Shown: piece after piece, positions 20,800-34,394 of the stretch | Layout of the letters: the number at the start of each line of letters is the position of its first letter | How positions within the stretch are numbered: the first letter of the stretch is position 1 | NCBI RefSeq assembly: GCF_026262625.1 | Contig: NZ_SHNN01000001.1 | Span: 186,001 to 250,000 of the forward strand | Origin: Candidatus Litorirhabdus singularis | GTDB taxonomy: Bacteria > Pseudomonadota > Gammaproteobacteria > Pseudomonadales > Halieaceae | Direction of reading: 5' to 3' | Length of the DNA: 64,000 nucleotides | The notes under the pieces: generated by a model | What the model saw: only the letters and a program-made list of their open reading frames with translations | What the model was told of the DNA's origin: nothing | Databases searched by the model: none | Program-made: the position numbers and the translations under genes

Positions 20800-22023
20800 T
20801 TACTCGATGATCTTCGCTACAACACCAGCGCCAACAGTACGACCGCCTTCACGAATCGCAAAACGCAGGCCTTCTTCCATTGCAATCGGCGCAATCAACG
20901 TCGCTACCATTTGCACGTTGTCGCCAGGCATAACCATCTCAACACCTTCAGGCAATTCACACGCACCAGTTACATCCGTAGTACGGAAGTAAAACTGCGG
21001 ACGATAGCCCTTGAAGAACGGTGTATGACGACCACCTTCGTCTTTCGACAGAATGTAGACTTCTGCCTCAAACTTGGTGTGCGGGTTAACACTGCCAGGC
21101 TTGGCCAGTACTTGACCACGCTCAACGTCTTCACGCTTGGTACCACGCAGCAGAACACCAACGTTCTCGCCAGCACGGCCTTCGTCAAGCAGCTTACGGA
21201 ACATCTCAACACCGGTACAGGTAGTCTTCTGAGTGTCACGGATACCGATAATCTCGATTTCCTCACCAACCTTCACAATGCCACGCTCAACACGACCGGT
21301 TACAACCGTACCGCGACCAGAGATTGAGAACACGTCCTCAACCGGCATCAGGAACGGCTGATCAATCGCACGCTCAGGCTGCGGAATGTAAGCATCCAGA
21401 GTTTCAAGCAATGTCTTAACAGCTGTAGTGCCCAGCTCGTTAGTATCTTCGCCATTCAACGCCATCAGCGCTGAACCACAGATGATCGGAGTGTCGTCAC
21501 CCGGGAACTCGTACATATCGAGCAGCTCACGCAGCTCCATCTCGACCAGCTCTTTCATCTCTTCGTATTCTTCTGACTCAGCACCGCCGCAATCTTCAGC
21601 CAGCAGGTCAGCCTTGTTCAGGAACACGACAATGTAAGGTACGCCAACCTGACGTGACAGCAGGATGTGCTCACGGGTCTGCGGCATAGGGCCGTCAGTC
21701 GCGCCACATACCAGAATAGCGCCGTCCATCTGCGCAGCACCGGTGATCATGTTCTTCACATAATCCGCGTGCCCAGGGCAATCAACGTGAGCGTAGTGAC
21801 GATCAGGCGTCTCGTACTCAACGTGAGAAGTCGCAATAGTAATACCGCGCTCTCTTTCTTCAGGCGCATTATCAATACCATCAAATGCAACCATTTCTCC
21901 GCCCCAGACTTCCGCACAAACGCGGGTAAGCGCTGCAGTCAGGGTGGTTTTACCGTGGTCAACGTGACCAATGGTGCCCACATTCAAGTGAGGCTTGCTA
22001 CGTTCAAATTGTGCTTTTGCCAT
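20800..22023 (-). CDS. tufA: Elongation factor Tu, str-operon copy
   Basis: EF-Tu carries aminoacyl-tRNA to the ribosome as a GTP complex. The 407-residue product is longer than E. coli EF-Tu (394), with the extra residues near 180-195 (around [13 protein letters not shown]). G1 [10 protein letters not shown]3 DCPGHADY and G4 NKADL are intact. It differs from the second copy at one residue (E192 against D192) and about five bases over the whole gene. It follows fusA by 19 bases in the standard str order. Confidence 0.99.
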   Translation of the reverse strand: MAKAQFERSKPHLNVGTIGHVDHGKTTLTAALTRVCAEVWGGEMVAFDGIDNAPEERERGITIATSHVEYETPDRHYAHVDCPGHADYVKNMITGAAQMDGAILVCGATDGPMPQTREHILLSRQVGVPYIVVFLNKADLLAEDCGGAESEEYEEMKELVEMELRELLDMYEFPGDDTPIICGSALMALNGEDTNELGTTAVKTLLETLDAYIPQPERAIDQPFLMPVEDVFSISGRGTVVTGRVERGIVKVGEEIEIIGIRDTQKTTCTGVEMFRKLLDEGRAGENVGVLLRGTKREDVERGQVLAKPGSVNPHTKFEAEVYILSKDEGGRHTPFFKGYRPQFYFRTTDVTGACELPEGVEMVMPGDNVQMVATLIAPIAMEEGLRFAIREGGRTVGAGVVAKIIE

Positions 22024-22042
22024 CTTAAGTCACCTTAACTAA

Positions 22043-24145
22043 TTAACTGTTCTTGGAAATAATTTCTTGTGCGATATTGCTTGGAGCCTCAGCGTACTTG
22101 TTGAACTCCATGGTGTAGGTCGCCCGACCCTGGGTTGCAGAGCGCAGATCTGTGGCATAACCGAACATCTCGGCCAAGGGCACATCAGCCGTCACGACTT
22201 TACCCATTGGGCTTTCAGTCATGCCGCCTATGATGCCACGACGACGGTTAAGATCACCCACCACGTCACCCATATTCAATTCTGGTGTTACCACCTCCAC
22301 CGCCATTACCGGCTCGAGTAACACAGCGCCACCGACCTGGGCCAACTGCTTACACGCCAGTGAGCCTGCAATCTTGAACGCCATTTCATTGGAGTCGACG
22401 TCGTGGAAGGAGCCATCATAGAGCGTCGCTTTCAGGCCCAGCAGCGGATAGCCAGCCAACACACCGTTTTGCATTTGCTCTTCGATGCCCTTGGAAACGG
22501 CCGGGATGTATTCACGCGGCACGGTACCACCGACGATCTCGTTCACAAACTCTAGACCTTCGGCGTTCTCGTCTTCGGCAGGCTCAAACTTAACCCAGAC
22601 ATGACCGTACTGGCCACGTCCGCCCGACTGACGCACAAACTTGCCTTCAATCTCAGATATATTGCGTATAGCTTCGCGGTAAGCAACCTGCGGCTTACCT
22701 ATGTTGGCCTCGACGCTGAACTCACGCCGCATTCGGTCAACCAGAATATCGAGGTGCAACTCCCCCATTCCGGAGATAATCGTCTGCCCGGTCTCTTCAT
22801 CGGTCTTGACCCGAAAAGAGGGATCTTCCTGCGCCAGCTTACCTAGCGCAATACCCATCTTCTCCTGGTCTGCCTGCGAACGCGGCTCAACTGCCACGGA
22901 AATAACGGGCTCTGGAAACTCCATTCGCTCCAGCACAATCGGCTTGTCAATCGAGCACAAGGTATCGCCGGTGGTCACGTCTTTAAGACCCACGGCGGCG
23001 GCAATATCACCCGCCAGTACTTCTTTGATTTCTTCACGGTTATTCGAATGCATCTGTACCATGCGCCCAACCCGTTCTTTCTTTTGCTTGACCGAGTTAT
23101 AAACCGCTGTACCGCCTTCCAGCTTGCCGGAGTAAACCCGGAAGAAAGTCAGCGTACCCACAAACGGGTCGGTTGCAATCTTGAACGCTAATGCGGCAAA
23201 CGGGGCGTCATCTTCAGCCAGCCGAGTATCAATGGTCTCGCCATCATCCAGAGTGCCTTCGATCGCCTTAACTTCTTGCGGCGACGGCATGTAGTCAATG
23301 ACCGCATCCAACATGGCCTGCACACCCTTATTCTTGAAGGCTGAGCCGCCCAATACCGGGATAATCTCATTGGCCAGAGTACGGGCGCGAATGCCGGACT
23401 TGATTTCTTCTTCTGACAGCTCCTCACCTTCGAGGTACTTGTTCATCAGTTCATCGTTGGCTTCCGCAGCCGCCTCCACCATGTTTTCACGCATGCTGGC
23501 ACAGATATCCAACAGATCTTCCGGAATTTCCTGGTAGTCGAAGGTCATGCCCATATCATCTTCGTTCCAGATGATGGCCTTGTTCTTCACCAGATCAACG
23601 ACGCCCCTGAAGTTCTCTTCAGCACCAATCGTCATCTGCAGCGGTACCGGGTCAGCACCCAGACGTTCGCGTAGCTGCTCAACCACCATGTCGAAATCAG
23701 CGCCAGCACGATCCATTTTGTTGACGAACACCATGCGCGGCACTTCATACTTATTGGCTTGACGCCAAACGGTCTCGGTCTGCGGTTGCACGCCCGATGA
23801 CCCACACAGAACCACTACGGCTCCATCCAGGACGCGCAGAGAGCGCTCTACTTCAATCGTAAAATCAACGTGCCCGGGAGTATCAATAATATTGATGCGG
23901 TGCTGCTCGAATTGCTGCTGCATTCCCGACCAGAAACAGGTGGTGGCAGCAGAAGTAATGGTAATACCACGCTCCTGCTCCTGTTCCATCCAGTCCATGG
24001 TGGCGGCGCCATCATGAACCTCACCTATCTTGTGCGAAAGGCCCGTGTAAAACAGCACGCGCTCAGTGGTAGTGGTTTTACCCGCATCCACATGAGCGCA
24101 AATCCCGATATTACGATATCGGTCAATGGGTGTTTTACGAGCCAC
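22043..24145 (-). CDS. fusA: Elongation factor G
   Basis: EF-G is the translocation GTPase and also splits post-termination ribosomes with RRF. The 700-residue product (E. coli 704) has G1 [20 protein letters not shown]3 DTPGHVDF and G4 NKMDR. The downstream domains are complete, including domain IV with [15 protein letters not shown] and [20 protein letters not shown]. It is the single EF-G in this window and lies between rpsG and tufA. Confidence 0.99.
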   Translation of the reverse strand: MARKTPIDRYRNIGICAHVDAGKTTTTERVLFYTGLSHKIGEVHDGAATMDWMEQEQERGITITSAATTCFWSGMQQQFEQHRINIIDTPGHVDFTIEVERSLRVLDGAVVVLCGSSGVQPQTETVWRQANKYEVPRMVFVNKMDRAGADFDMVVEQLRERLGADPVPLQMTIGAEENFRGVVDLVKNKAIIWNEDDMGMTFDYQEIPEDLLDICASMRENMVEAAAEANDELMNKYLEGEELSEEEIKSGIRARTLANEIIPVLGGSAFKNKGVQAMLDAVIDYMPSPQEVKAIEGTLDDGETIDTRLAEDDAPFAALAFKIATDPFVGTLTFFRVYSGKLEGGTAVYNSVKQKKERVGRMVQMHSNNREEIKEVLAGDIAAAVGLKDVTTGDTLCSIDKPIVLERMEFPEPVISVAVEPRSQADQEKMGIALGKLAQEDPSFRVKTDEETGQTIISGMGELHLDILVDRMRREFSVEANIGKPQVAYREAIRNISEIEGKFVRQSGGRGQYGHVWVKFEPAEDENAEGLEFVNEIVGGTVPREYIPAVSKGIEEQMQNGVLAGYPLLGLKATLYDGSFHDVDSNEMAFKIAGSLACKQLAQVGGAVLLEPVMAVEVVTPELNMGDVVGDLNRRRGIIGGMTESPMGKVVTADVPLAEMFGYATDLRSATQGRATYTMEFNKYAEAPSNIAQEIISKNS

Positions 24146-24169
24146 AGTACCTTCCCTATCGTGAGCGCT

Positions 24170-24640
24170 TTAGAAGCGGTAGTGCGAGAAGGCCCGGTTG
24201 GCTTCAGCCATGCGATGCACGTCTTCACGTTTCTTGACTGCATTACCCTTGCCCTGAGAGGCATCGATAATTTCACCAGCCAGGCGCTGACGCATGGATT
24301 TTTCACCGCGGTTACGTGCGTAATCTACCAACCAGCGCATGGCCAAAGCCATACGACGAGATGGGCGCACTTCAACAGGCACCTGGTAGGTAGCACCACC
24401 CACACGGCGAGACTTAACTTCAACCATCGGCGCAATGTTCTCGAGCGCTGCGTCGAATGCCTCAATGGGATCGCCAGAAAGCTTTTCTTTGACCTGGTCT
24501 AGTGCGCCGTAAACAATGCTCTCTGCTACGGACTTCTTACCACTGACCATGACGTGGTTCATGAACTTTGCCAATGTCACGTTGCCATATTTGGGATCTG
24601 GCAATACCTCGCGTTTGGCGACTACTCTTCTTCTGGGCAT
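24170..24640 (-). CDS. rpsG: 30S ribosomal protein S7
   Basis: S7 organises the 3' major domain of 16S rRNA and represses the str operon in E. coli. The open frame reaches 24679, but ATG 24640 gives the family N-terminus [20 protein letters not shown] and 156 residues, with AGAGAGG as the ribosome binding site. It contains [20 protein letters not shown] and ends RAFSHYRF. Confidence 0.98.
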   Translation of the reverse strand: MPRRRVVAKREVLPDPKYGNVTLAKFMNHVMVSGKKSVAESIVYGALDQVKEKLSGDPIEAFDAALENIAPMVEVKSRRVGGATYQVPVEVRPSRRMALAMRWLVDYARNRGEKSMRQRLAGEIIDASQGKGNAVKKREDVHRMAEANRAFSHYRF

Positions 24641-24753
24641 ATTAGCCTCTCTTCTGTCTTCAGGTGATCCGGATACCAACCTGCCACATAAGCGGGGGAG
24701 GCAGCGTTCCGGCCTTACTTTTTTGGTTCTTCTGCTATAAAGCTATAACGGTG
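24641..24753 (-). promoter_or_regulatory. rpsL-rpsG spacer (candidate S7 regulatory site)
   Basis: This 113-base intercistronic region matches in place and size the E. coli S12-S7 spacer to which S7 binds to regulate the str operon. The sequence shows a GC-rich stretch followed by the rpsG ribosome binding site. The fold was not verified. Confidence 0.4.
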
Positions 24754-25125
24754 TTACTTAGGACGTTTGGCGCCATACTTAGAGCGTGCTTGCTTACGCG
24801 AAGACACACCAGAAGTATCCAGACTGCCACGTACAGTGTGATAACGCACACCAGGCAAGTCTTTGACACGACCACCACGAATCAGAACCACACTGTGCTC
24901 CTGCAGGTTGTGACCTTCACCACCGATGTACGAAGAAACTTCGTAACCGTTGGTCAGGCGCACCCGGCAGACTTTACGCAAAGCTGAGTTAGGCTTCTTG
25001 GGAGTAGTCGTGTACACGCGAGTACATACACCACGGCGCTGCGGGCAGCTTTGCAGGGCAGGTACGTCACTTTTCACTACGTTACGCTTCCTAGGCTTAC
25101 GAACCAACTGGTTAATCGTTGCCAT
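24754..25125 (-). CDS. rpsL: 30S ribosomal protein S12
   Basis: S12 controls decoding accuracy. The product has 123 residues (E. coli 124). Both loops where streptomycin-resistance changes occur are wild type: [20 protein letters not shown] holds the first lysine, and [20 protein letters not shown] the second. It is the first gene of the str operon with its own promoter upstream. Confidence 0.99.
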   Translation of the reverse strand: MATINQLVRKPRKRNVVKSDVPALQSCPQRRGVCTRVYTTTPKKPNSALRKVCRVRLTNGYEVSSYIGGEGHNLQEHSVVLIRGGRVKDLPGVRYHTVRGSLDTSGVSSRKQARSKYGAKRPK

Positions 25126-25190
25126 TAAATAGAAACTCCATTACTAGTTTTCAGGCCGCAAGGCGGCACCCTCAAAATGAGGGAGGCGGC

Positions 25191-25219
25191 ATTCTATAGA
25201 CGCCCCAGCTTACAGTCAA
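25191..25219 (-). promoter_or_regulatory. str-operon promoter (rpsL)
   Basis: TTGACT (25214-25219) and TAGAAT (25191-25196) are separated by 17 bases, followed by GCCGCCTCCC. It is located about 65 bases upstream of rpsL and downstream of the rpoC terminator. The form is the same as the rpsJ and rpsM promoters. Confidence 0.85.
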
Positions 25220-25317
25220 GCTATTCCCTTACCGCTTAACCCACTGTAACCCTATGTCTAGCCTGATCTGGCGATACTAACGCCACTATAAAAGTTGCCT
25301 GAAGTAGCAACCAGATG

Positions 25318-25349
25318 AAAAAAGGCCCACCGCTAAGGATGAGCCCTTT
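25318..25349 (-). terminator. Terminator downstream of rpoC
   Basis: On the minus strand AAAGG-GC-TCATCC pairs imperfectly with GGTGGGCC-TTT (one bulge) and runs into six T's. It lies about 70 bases after the rpoC stop and isolates the rpoBC unit from the str promoter. Confidence 0.7.
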
Positions 25350-25419
25350 GGACGCGGGGGCGGTAAACCCTCGCGGTATATCAACGGCCTTCTACTGCAG
25401 GCCGAAGCGCTAGAAGTGA

Positions 25420-28400
25420 CTAGCTGTCGGCTCGCAGCGCTTCGGTCAGAGCCGCTTCGATTTCCTGCACGCTCACCGTACCTTCCTCAGAAGTTCTGGT
25501 AGCCTTCTTGCGCTTGCGCTCGGCGTGATAGGTAAGACCGGTACCCGCTGGTATCAGACGACCTACAACCACGTTCTCCTTCAAGCCACGCAGACGATCG
25601 CGCTTGCCAGTAACTGCCGCTTCCGTCAGTACGCGGGTAGTCTCCTGGAAAGATGCCGCTGAGATAAAGCTCTCAGTAGCCAGCGAAGCCTTGGTGATAC
25701 CCAGCAAGTCACGCTGACCTTTTGCCGAAATCAGACCTTCAGCCAGCAGTCGCTCATTCTCAACCAGGAAGGTCGTGTGCTCTACCTGCTCACCTTTAAT
25801 CAGCGTGGAGTCACCGGAAGCTGTGATAGTTACTTTGCGCAACATCTGGCGCACGATAACCTCAATATGCTTGTCGTTGATCTTCACACCCTGCAGGCGA
25901 TACACGTCCTGAATCTCGTTGACGATGTACTTGGCCAGTTCCTCGATACCCTTGAGTCGCAAAATATCGTGCGGGCTCGGCGGGCCTTCTGAAACCACTT
26001 CACCCTTCTCGACTTGCTCACCTTCAAACACTGACAGGTTACGCCACTTCGGAATCAGTGCTTCGTAGTGATCACTGCCGTCAGCCAAGGTTGATCCATC
26101 GGTGGGAGTAATAACCAGTCGACGCTTGCCCTTGGTCTCTTTACCGAAGCTAACGGTACCGGAGATTTCCGCCAAGATGGCAGGCTCCTTCGGCTTACGC
26201 GCTTCAAACAGGTCAGCAACACGCGGCAGACCACCCGTGATATCACGAGTCTTGGAACCTTCCTGCGGAATCCGTGCAATCACGTCACCAATACCGATCT
26301 CGGCACCATCTTCCATGCTGATAATCGCATTAGCAGGCAGGAAGTAGTGTGCCGGCACATTGGTATCAGCCAGGCACAGTTCCTTACCTTTCGCATCCAT
26401 CAGGCTCACAGCAGGACGCATGTCCTTACCAGCCGCGGGACGCTCAGCCGGGTCAATCACCGAAATGCTGGACAGACCGGTCAGTTCGTCAGTCTGGCGG
26501 CGGATAGTAATACCCTCCTCCATACCGGAGAACTTCACGATGCCCGCCACTTCAGTAATGATGGGGTGAGTGTGCGGATCCCAGGAAGCAACTACAGCAC
26601 CAGCGTCTACCTGTGTGTTATCCGCTACTCGGATAGTCGCACCGTAAGGCAGCTTGTAGCGCTCACGCTCACGACCACGGGCATCAACCATCGCCAGTTC
26701 GCCAGAGCGCGACACTGCAACCAGGTTGCCATCGGTGCGCGAAACAAACTTGAGGTTGTGCAGGCGCAAAGTACCGTCTGCCTTAACGGCAATATTATCA
26801 ACGGCAGTATTCCGCGAAGCGGCGCCACCAATGTGGAAGGTACGCATAGTAAGCTGAGTACCCGGCTCACCAATTGACTGAGCTGCAACGACGCCAACGG
26901 CCTCGCCCATATTAACTCTGTGTCCACGAGCCAGGTCGCGTCCGTAACAGGTAGAGCAAATGCCATGACGAGTTTCGCAAGTAATCGGCGAACGCACTTC
27001 AATTTCATCGATACCCATTTCTTCCAGACGGGCAATCCACAGCTCGTCCAGCATGGTACCAGCGGTAACGGCAAACTCATCTTCTGAGCCAGGACGCAGT
27101 ACATCGCGACACACGATACGACCCAACACCCGATCACCCAGTGATTCGATGATGTCTCCACCTTCAATTACCGGTGTCATCAACAGGCCGTGATCGGTAC
27201 CACAGTCTTCTTCTGTCACTACCAGATCCTGGGCAACATCCACCAGACGACGAGTCAGGTAACCGGAGTTAGCCGTCTTCAATGCAGTATCAGCCAGACC
27301 CTTACGAGCTCCGTGAGTAGAGATAAAGTACTGAAGTACGTTCAAACCCTCACGGAAGTTGGCGGTAATAGGCGTCTCAATGATCGAGCCGTCTGGCTTG
27401 GCCATCAGACCACGCATACCCGCCAGCTGACGAATCTGGGCGGGCGAACCCCGCGCGCCAGAGTCTGCGTAAATATAAACCGCGTTAAAGGAATCCTGTT
27501 GCACGGTTTCACCGTCGCTATTAACAACATCTTCCTTGCTCAGGCCTTCCATCATCGCTTTCGACACCAAGTCATTAGCGCGCGACCAGATATCGATAAC
27601 CTTGTTGTACTTCTCACCCTGAGTTACCAGACCGGAAGCATACTGATCTTCGATCTCCTTAACTTCAGAGTCCGCCTCACCAATGATGCGAGCCTTGGCT
27701 GTTGGGATTTCGAAGTCGTTGACACCGATAGAAGCACCTGACTTGGTTGAGTACTCATAACCTGTGTACATCAAACGGTCAGCGAAAATTACCGTCGCTT
27801 TCAGGCCTACCAAACGGTAGCACTGGTTGATCAAACGCGAGATCGCTTTCTTGGTCATGTTCTGGTTGATCAGATCATAGCCGAGGCCTTCCGGCACAAC
27901 TTCCCACAACAGTGCACGCCCGACCGTGGTTTCCTTGATCGAGGTGGATGCGTTTTGATCGCCTTCTTCGGTAATGATGTTCTCAAACACACGCACTTTA
28001 ATACGAGCCTGCAAGTGACAATGGCCAGCTGCGTAAGCGCGATGCACTTCAGTAACATCGGCGAAAATCATGCCTTCGCCCTTGGCATTCACACGCTCAC
28101 GGGTCATGTAGTAGAGACCCAGTACCACGTCCTGAGATGGCACAATAATCGGCTCGCCACTGGCGGGAGACAGAATATTGTTGGTAGACATCATCAGGGC
28201 ACGCGCTTCAAGCTGCGCTTCAATGGTCAACGGTACGTGTACCGCCATCTGGTCACCGTCAAAGTCGGCGTTGTAGGCAGCGCAGACCAGTGGGTGTAAC
28301 TGAATCGCCTTACCTTCAATCAATACCGGCTCAAACGCCTGGATGCCAAGACGGTGCAAAGTAGGTGCGCGGTTAAGCAGTACCGGGTGCTCGCGAATGA

Positions 28401-29643
28401 CTTCTGCGAGAATGTCCCAAACTTCTGGCGGCTCGCGCTCGACCATCTTCTTGGCGGCCTTGATTGTTGTGGCCAGGCCACGCAATTCCAGCTTGCCGAA
28501 AATGAACGGCTTAAACAGTTCCAGTGCCATTTTCTTAGGCAGTCCACACTGGTGCAGACGCAGAGTCGGTCCAACCACGATGACGGAACGACCTGAGTAG
28601 TCAACTCGCTTACCCAGCAGGTTCTGACGGAAACGACCCTGCTTACCCTTGATCATATCGGCAAGAGATTTCAGCGGACGCTTGTTAGAGCCAGTGATAG
28701 CACGACCACGACGACCGTTATCGAGCAACGCATCAACCGATTCCTGCAGCATGCGCTTTTCGTTGCGCACAATAATATCCGGCGCGTTCAGGTCCAGCAG
28801 ACGCTTGAGACGGTTATTACGGTTAATAACGCGGCGGTACAGATCATTCAGGTCAGAAGTCGCAAAGCGGCCTCCGTCCAGCGGTACCAGCGGACGCAAA
28901 TCGGGCGGCAGCACCGGCAGTGCGTTAAGCACCATCCACTCGGGCTTGTTGCCAGAAGACGCGAACGCCTCCATCAGCTTCAGGCGCTTGGACAACTTCT
29001 TGATCTTGGTCTCAGAGCTGGTCGCTGGAATTTCTTCGCGCAAACGAGCAACTTCCTGCTCGAGATCCAGCTGTATCATCAGCTCCTGGACCGCTTCGGC
29101 ACCCATCTTGGCGGAAAACTCATCGCCAAATTCTTCCATCGACTCGTAATACTGCTCATCGGTCAGCAGTTGGCCGTGCTCCAGGGTAGTCATACCCGGG
29201 TCCACAACCACATACGATTCAAAATACAGCACGCGTTCGATATCACGCAGGGTCATGTCGAGCAGAAGACCGATACGTGAAGGCAGTGATTTCAGGAACC
29301 AAATGTGAGCAACCGGACTGGCCAGCTCAATGTGTCCCATACGCTCACGGCGCACTTTTGCCAAGGCAACTTCAACGCCACACTTTTCGCAGATCACTCC
29401 GCGATGCTTGAGGCGCTTATACTTGCCACACAGGCATTCGTAATCTTTTACCGGGCCAAAAATCTTGGCGCAAAACAGTCCATCACGCTCTGGTTTAAAA
29501 GTCCGGTAGTTAATGGTCTCAGGCTTTTTGACTTCACCAAAAGACCAGGACCGAATCATTTCCGGCGATGCGAGGCCAATGCGAATGGCGTCGAACTCTT
29601 CATTCTGTCCCTGGGACTTGAGTAGGTTAAGTAAGTCTTTCAA
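25420..29643 (-). CDS. rpoC: RNA polymerase beta-prime subunit
   Basis: The beta-prime subunit holds the catalytic magnesium site and the clamp. The product has 1407 residues, the same as E. coli. The zinc-binding motif near the N-terminus reads [20 protein letters not shown], and the catalytic loop [12 protein letters not shown] is intact. The second zinc site [15 protein letters not shown] and the trigger-loop region [19 protein letters not shown] are present. It follows rpoB by 70 bases and ends at a terminator. Confidence 0.99.
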   Translation of the reverse strand: MKDLLNLLKSQGQNEEFDAIRIGLASPEMIRSWSFGEVKKPETINYRTFKPERDGLFCAKIFGPVKDYECLCGKYKRLKHRGVICEKCGVEVALAKVRRERMGHIELASPVAHIWFLKSLPSRIGLLLDMTLRDIERVLYFESYVVVDPGMTTLEHGQLLTDEQYYESMEEFGDEFSAKMGAEAVQELMIQLDLEQEVARLREEIPATSSETKIKKLSKRLKLMEAFASSGNKPEWMVLNALPVLPPDLRPLVPLDGGRFATSDLNDLYRRVINRNNRLKRLLDLNAPDIIVRNEKRMLQESVDALLDNGRRGRAITGSNKRPLKSLADMIKGKQGRFRQNLLGKRVDYSGRSVIVVGPTLRLHQCGLPKKMALELFKPFIFGKLELRGLATTIKAAKKMVEREPPEVWDILAEVIREHPVLLNRAPTLHRLGIQAFEPVLIEGKAIQLHPLVCAAYNADFDGDQMAVHVPLTIEAQLEARALMMSTNNILSPASGEPIIVPSQDVVLGLYYMTRERVNAKGEGMIFADVTEVHRAYAAGHCHLQARIKVRVFENIITEEGDQNASTSIKETTVGRALLWEVVPEGLGYDLINQNMTKKAISRLINQCYRLVGLKATVIFADRLMYTGYEYSTKSGASIGVNDFEIPTAKARIIGEADSEVKEIEDQYASGLVTQGEKYNKVIDIWSRANDLVSKAMMEGLSKEDVVNSDGETVQQDSFNAVYIYADSGARGSPAQIRQLAGMRGLMAKPDGSIIETPITANFREGLNVLQYFISTHGARKGLADTALKTANSGYLTRRLVDVAQDLVVTEEDCGTDHGLLMTPVIEGGDIIESLGDRVLGRIVCRDVLRPGSEDEFAVTAGTMLDELWIARLEEMGIDEIEVRSPITCETRHGICSTCYGRDLARGHRVNMGEAVGVVAAQSIGEPGTQLTMRTFHIGGAASRNTAVDNIAVKADGTLRLHNLKFVSRTDGNLVAVSRSGELAMVDARGRERERYKLPYGATIRVADNTQVDAGAVVASWDPHTHPIITEVAGIVKFSGMEEGITIRRQTDELTGLSSISVIDPAERPAAGKDMRPAVSLMDAKGKELCLADTNVPAHYFLPANAIISMEDGAEIGIGDVIARIPQEGSKTRDITGGLPRVADLFEARKPKEPAILAEISGTVSFGKETKGKRRLVITPTDGSTLADGSDHYEALIPKWRNLSVFEGEQVEKGEVVSEGPPSPHDILRLKGIEELAKYIVNEIQDVYRLQGVKINDKHIEVIVRQMLRKVTITASGDSTLIKGEQVEHTTFLVENERLLAEGLISAKGQRDLLGITKASLATESFISAASFQETTRVLTEAAVTGKRDRLRGLKENVVVGRLIPAGTGLTYHAERKRKKATRTSEEGTVSVQEIEAALTEALRADS

Positions 29644-29713
29644 GGCTATTCCTCCACGAGGTTTTTATGCCAAGGGCTGCAAAGCAACCCTATTCGAATC
29701 CAAAAAATGTTTG

Positions 29714-32700
29714 TTACTCTTGTTCCAACTCGATATCAATACCGAGAGAACGTATTTCCTTAACCAACACATTGAAGGACTCGGGCATTCCCGGTTCCAT
29801 GCGATGATCCCCATCGACAATATTCTTGTACATCTTGGTCCGGCCTGCCACATCGTCCGACTTGACGGTCAGCATTTCCTGCAAGGTGTAAGCCGCACCG
29901 TATGCTTCCAGTGCCCACACTTCCATCTCACCAAAACGCTGGCCTCCAAACTGCGCCTTACCACCCAGCGGCTGCTGAGTAACCAGACTGTAGGAGCCGG
30001 TTGAACGGGCATGCATCTTGTCATCCACCAAGTGGTTCAGCTTCAGCATATACATGTAACCGACCGTGACATCGCGATCAAACTGGTCACCGGTACGGCC
30101 ATCGTACAAAGTGAACTGGCCGCTTTCTGGCATATCTGCAAGTTCCAGTAAGTCCTTGATTGAGGACTCAGCGGCGCCGTCAAATACTGGTGTCGCCATA
30201 GGCACACCACCGCGCAGGTTCTGCGCCAACTCAAGCACCTCGATATCGCTCAGACCCTTGATGTCTTCCTTGTGTCCAACACCACTGTTATAGATCTGCT
30301 CAAGGAACTTCCGCATCTCTCCAACTTTGCGCTGCTCGACCATCATGGCATCAATCTTTTCGCCAAGACCCTTGGCAGCCATTCCCAGGTGAGTTTCCAA
30401 CACCTGTCCGACGTTCATGCGCGAAGGTACGCCCAGCGGGTTCAGCACGATATCAACCGGCTCTCCCTTCTCGTCATAGGGCATATCCTCAACCGGCATA
30501 ATGACAGAGATGACACCCTTGTTACCGTGACGTCCAGCCATTTTGTCACCAGGCTGAATACGACGCTTAATAGCCAGATAAACCTTAACAATCTTGAGTA
30601 CGCCAGGAGCCAGGTCATCGCCACTTTGCAGCTTGCTCTTCTTGTCCTCAAACTTCTCGTCCAGGTATTCACGCTGCGACTCAAGCTGAGTCTGCGCTGC
30701 CACCAGCGATTCATTAGTACTAGAGTCAACTTTAAGCTTGAACCACTGCTCGCGCTCAAGTTCAGCAAGCACCTCAGCTGTCAGCACGGTGCCCTTGGAC
30801 AAGCCGGCTCCGCTAACAGACTTCTTGCCGTCCAGAATACTGACCAGACGAGCAAACATAGCTTCCTCGAAAATCCGGTACTCTTCGTTCAGATCTTTGC
30901 GATACTGGTCCAGCTGATGTTTTTCAATCTGCAGGGCACGCGCGTCTTTCTCAAGACCGTCGCGGGTAAATACCTGCACATCGATAACCGTACCTTTAGT
31001 GCTGGTCGGCACGCGCTGTGATGTATCTTTAACATCCGACGCTTTCTCACCAAAAATGGCCCGCAGCAGCTTTTCTTCCGGAGTCAGCTGGGTTTCACCT
31101 TTCGGCGTCACCTTGCCCACCAGAATATCGCCAGCATCAACCTCGGCTCCGATATAGACGATACCGGACTCATCCAGCTTGGCCAGCGCAGACTCGCCCA
31201 CATTGGGGATATCCGCAGTAACTTCTTCAGGCCCCAACTTGGTGTCGCGAGCAATACAAGTGAGCTCTTGAATATGAATCGTAGTGAAGCGATCCTCTTT
31301 CACGACGCGCTCTGATACCAGAATCGAGTCCTCAAAGTTGTAACCGTTCCAAGGCATAAATGCGATACGCATATTCTGCCCCAGTGCCAGCTCACCCAGA
31401 TCTACGGAGGGCCCATCTGCGAGAATATCGCCACGCTGAATGGTATCGCCTTCGCGCACAATCGAGCGCTGGTTAATACAGGTATTCTGGTTAGAACGGG
31501 TGTACTTGGTCAGATTGTAGATATCAACCGGCGCCTGATCATTATCAACCTCTTCAAGATTGACACGTACCACGATTCGACTGGCATCGACGCTGTCGAC
31601 AACCCCTGCGCGATGAGCTACCACACAGACACCGGAATCCCGGGCCACGTGACGCTCCATACCCGTACCTACCAGCGGCTTATCAGCACGCAAGGTTGGT
31701 ACAGCCTGACGCTGCATGTTAGAGCCCATCAGAGCGCGGTTAGCGTCATCGTGCTCCAGGAATGGAATCAGCGACGCAGCAACCGATACAACCTGGCGCG
31801 GCGACACATCCATGTAATCAACATCCGCTGGCGGCTTGACCGTAAATTCGTTCATGTGACGAACGGCAACCAGATCTTCAACCAGCTGGTTCTTCTTATC
31901 CATCTCAGCCGAAGCCTGAGCGATAACGTGCCCGCCTTCGTTAATGGCAGACAAGTATTCGATGTCGTCAGTGACTATGCCGTCAACCACTTTGCGATAG
32001 GGGCTTTCAAGAAAGCCATAATCGTTGGTGCGTGCATAAGTAGCCAGAGAGTTAATCAAACCAATGTTTGGACCTTCAGGAGTCTCAATCGGACATACGC
32101 GACCATAGTGAGTCGGGTGTACGTCACGAACTTCAAAACCGGCACGTTCACGGGTCAGACCACCTGGTCCTAGCGCAGAAACACGACGCTTGTGAGTCAC
32201 TTCCGACAGTGGATTGTTTTGGTCCATAAACTGAGACAGCTGGCTGGAGCCAAAGAATTCTTTGACTGCGGCGGCAACCGGCTTGGCGTTAATAAGGTCC
32301 TGAGGCATCAGGCCTTCACTTTCCGCCATGGACAAACGTTCCTTAACAGCGCGCTCTACCCGCACCAGACCCACGCGGAACTGGTTCTCGGCCATTTCAC
32401 CGACCGAACGCACGCGACGGTTACCGAGGTGATCAATATCATCGACCACGCCTTTACCGTTACGAATATTAATCAGCGTTTTGAGCACTTCTACAATATC
32501 TTCACGATCAAGAATACCGCTACCGGTAGACTCTTGACGACCCAGGCGGCGGTTGAACTTCATACGACCAACAGCGGACAGATCGTAACGGTCAGCGGAG
32601 AAGAACAGGTTCTGGAACAGATTCTCAGCCGACTCTTTAGTCGGCGGCTCACCAGGACGCATCATGCGGTAGATTTCTACCAGCGCCTCGAGCTCGTTAT

Positions 32701-33784
32701 TGGTGGAATCAACACGGAGGGTATCAGAGATAAACGGTCCGCAATCCAGCTCATTGGTAAACAGGGTTTCCAGCTTGGTAACACCAGCTTCAATCATCTG
32801 TGCCAATACTTCTTCCGTTAACTCAGTGTTACAAGCAAACAGTATTTCACCGGTCTTCTCGTCCACGACATTCTTGGCCAGGGAGCGCCCCAGCACGTAG
32901 TCATTAGGCACGATCAGCTCGGTAATATTAGCTTCTTCTAATTGGCGAATATGCCGCGCAGTGATACGACGACCAGTCTCGACAACAAGTTTACGCCCAA
33001 TCTTGATATCAAAGCTGGACACTTCTCCACGCAGACGCTCGGGGATCAGCGTCATCGTGTGCTCGCCTTGGGGGTCGATGTTGAATTCGTTCACATCGTA
33101 GAACATCTCCAGAATTTCTTCTGAGCTGTAACCCAGAGCACGCATAAGAATAGTCGCAGGCAATTTGCGGCGACGGTCAATACGTACATAAACCATGTCC
33201 TTGGGGTCAAACTCAAAGTCCAACCAGGAACCACGGTAGGGAATCACACGAGCAGAATAAAGCAGCTTGCCAGATGAGTGAGTTTTGCCACGGTCGTGGT
33301 CAAAAAATACACCCGGGGAACGGTGTAGCTGAGATACGATAACACGCTCGGTACCGTTGATGACAAAGGTGCCGTTGTCAGTCATGAGAGGAATCTCTCC
33401 CATGTAGACTTCTTGCTCCTTGATATCCTTAATCGTTTTGTTAGCCGAATCCTTATCGTAAATGATCAGCCGTACTTTAACGCGAAGTGCTACGGAATAA
33501 GTGACACCGCGAAGCTGACATTCATTGACGTCAAAAACGGGGGTGCCCAGAGCGTAATCCACATACTCAAGAGCCGCACTACCGCTGTAGCTGACAATCG
33601 GGAATACAGATTTAAATGCGGCATGCAAACCGTGCTCACCACGTTGGTCTAGCGGAGTGCCCACCTGCGTAAATTTGCGATAGGAGTCGAGCTGGATAGC
33701 CAGCAGATAAGGCACCTCCATGACCGAAGTCATGACGCCAAAATCCTTACGAATTCGTTTTTTCTCAGTGTACGAGTATGTCAT
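29714..33784 (-). CDS. rpoB: RNA polymerase beta subunit
   Basis: The beta subunit forms the other half of the active-site cleft. The 1356-residue product is close to the Pseudomonas length. The rifampicin region [20 protein letters not shown] followed by [18 protein letters not shown] is fully wild type. The C-terminal [20 protein letters not shown] is the usual beta/beta-prime contact. It is preceded by an attenuator that separates it from rplL. Confidence 0.99.
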   Translation of the reverse strand: MTYSYTEKKRIRKDFGVMTSVMEVPYLLAIQLDSYRKFTQVGTPLDQRGEHGLHAAFKSVFPIVSYSGSAALEYVDYALGTPVFDVNECQLRGVTYSVALRVKVRLIIYDKDSANKTIKDIKEQEVYMGEIPLMTDNGTFVINGTERVIVSQLHRSPGVFFDHDRGKTHSSGKLLYSARVIPYRGSWLDFEFDPKDMVYVRIDRRRKLPATILMRALGYSSEEILEMFYDVNEFNIDPQGEHTMTLIPERLRGEVSSFDIKIGRKLVVETGRRITARHIRQLEEANITELIVPNDYVLGRSLAKNVVDEKTGEILFACNTELTEEVLAQMIEAGVTKLETLFTNELDCGPFISDTLRVDSTNNELEALVEIYRMMRPGEPPTKESAENLFQNLFFSADRYDLSAVGRMKFNRRLGRQESTGSGILDREDIVEVLKTLINIRNGKGVVDDIDHLGNRRVRSVGEMAENQFRVGLVRVERAVKERLSMAESEGLMPQDLINAKPVAAAVKEFFGSSQLSQFMDQNNPLSEVTHKRRVSALGPGGLTRERAGFEVRDVHPTHYGRVCPIETPEGPNIGLINSLATYARTNDYGFLESPYRKVVDGIVTDDIEYLSAINEGGHVIAQASAEMDKKNQLVEDLVAVRHMNEFTVKPPADVDYMDVSPRQVVSVAASLIPFLEHDDANRALMGSNMQRQAVPTLRADKPLVGTGMERHVARDSGVCVVAHRAGVVDSVDASRIVVRVNLEEVDNDQAPVDIYNLTKYTRSNQNTCINQRSIVREGDTIQRGDILADGPSVDLGELALGQNMRIAFMPWNGYNFEDSILVSERVVKEDRFTTIHIQELTCIARDTKLGPEEVTADIPNVGESALAKLDESGIVYIGAEVDAGDILVGKVTPKGETQLTPEEKLLRAIFGEKASDVKDTSQRVPTSTKGTVIDVQVFTRDGLEKDARALQIEKHQLDQYRKDLNEEYRIFEEAMFARLVSILDGKKSVSGAGLSKGTVLTAEVLAELEREQWFKLKVDSSTNESLVAAQTQLESQREYLDEKFEDKKSKLQSGDDLAPGVLKIVKVYLAIKRRIQPGDKMAGRHGNKGVISVIMPVEDMPYDEKGEPVDIVLNPLGVPSRMNVGQVLETHLGMAAKGLGEKIDAMMVEQRKVGEMRKFLEQIYNSGVGHKEDIKGLSDIEVLELAQNLRGGVPMATPVFDGAAESSIKDLLELADMPESGQFTLYDGRTGDQFDRDVTVGYMYMLKLNHLVDDKMHARSTGSYSLVTQQPLGGKAQFGGQRFGEMEVWALEAYGAAYTLQEMLTVKSDDVAGRTKMYKNIVDGDHRMEPGMPESFNVLVKEIRSLGIDIELEQE

Positions 33785-33909
33785 CTGTACTCCCCAGCAC
33801 GTGTCCTAAAAGGCCACAAAAACATGTGACCTGTTCCCTCCCAGCGGAGGATTTAACTGTCCACGTCGATGATTATCGACCGGACATTATATCGAATCTT
33901 TTAAGCGGC

Positions 33910-33939
33910 AAAAGGCCGGTGGTTAATACCACCAGCCTT
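33910..33939 (-). terminator. Attenuator between rplL and rpoB
   Basis: A 12-pair stem (33912-33923 with 33928-33939, one G-U pair) with a four-base loop and a short T run lies in the 191-base rplL-rpoB gap. E. coli has a partial terminator at the same place that lowers rpoBC transcription relative to rplJL; this is its likely counterpart. Confidence 0.85.
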
Positions 33940-33975
33940 CGGCACGTCTTAACAGCTAATGCTGAACAACAGGGC

Positions 33976-34353
33976 TTACTTAAGCTCTGCTGAACCGCCA
34001 GCTTCTACCAACTGCTTGAGGACGTCTTCTGCTTCGTCCTTGGATACGCCTTCCTTAATTGCAGAAGGTGCACCGTCAACCAGTCCCTTGGCTTCTTTCA
34101 GGCCAAGACCGGTAACCGCACGAACAACCTTAATGACGTTCACTTTCTTCTCACCAGCAGAAGTCAGCATTACGTCAAATTCAGTCTGCTCTTCAGCAGC
34201 AGCAGCGGCTTCGCCGCCAGCAGCTGGAGCGGCAGCAACAGCTGCAGCAGCGGTAACACCGAACTTTTCTTCCATTGCTTCGATGAGCGCAACGATATCC
34301 ATTACGCTCATTTCTGCGATTGCATCTAATATTTCGTCTTTAGACAGAGCCAT
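33976..34353 (-). CDS. rplL: 50S ribosomal protein L7/L12
   Basis: The stalk protein that recruits translation GTPases. The 125-residue product (E. coli 121) has the N-terminal dimerisation helix, an Ala-rich hinge ([20 protein letters not shown]), and the C-terminal factor-binding domain with [20 protein letters not shown]. It follows rplJ by 41 bases and precedes the attenuator. Confidence 0.98.
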   Translation of the reverse strand: MALSKDEILDAIAEMSVMDIVALIEAMEEKFGVTAAAAVAAAPAAGGEAAAAAEEQTEFDVMLTSAGEKKVNVIKVVRAVTGLGLKEAKGLVDGAPSAIKEGVSKDEAEDVLKQLVEAGGSAELK

Positions 34354-34394
34354 GACCCTAATCTCCTGTTTACTTAGCTAAATTTTCAGACTGC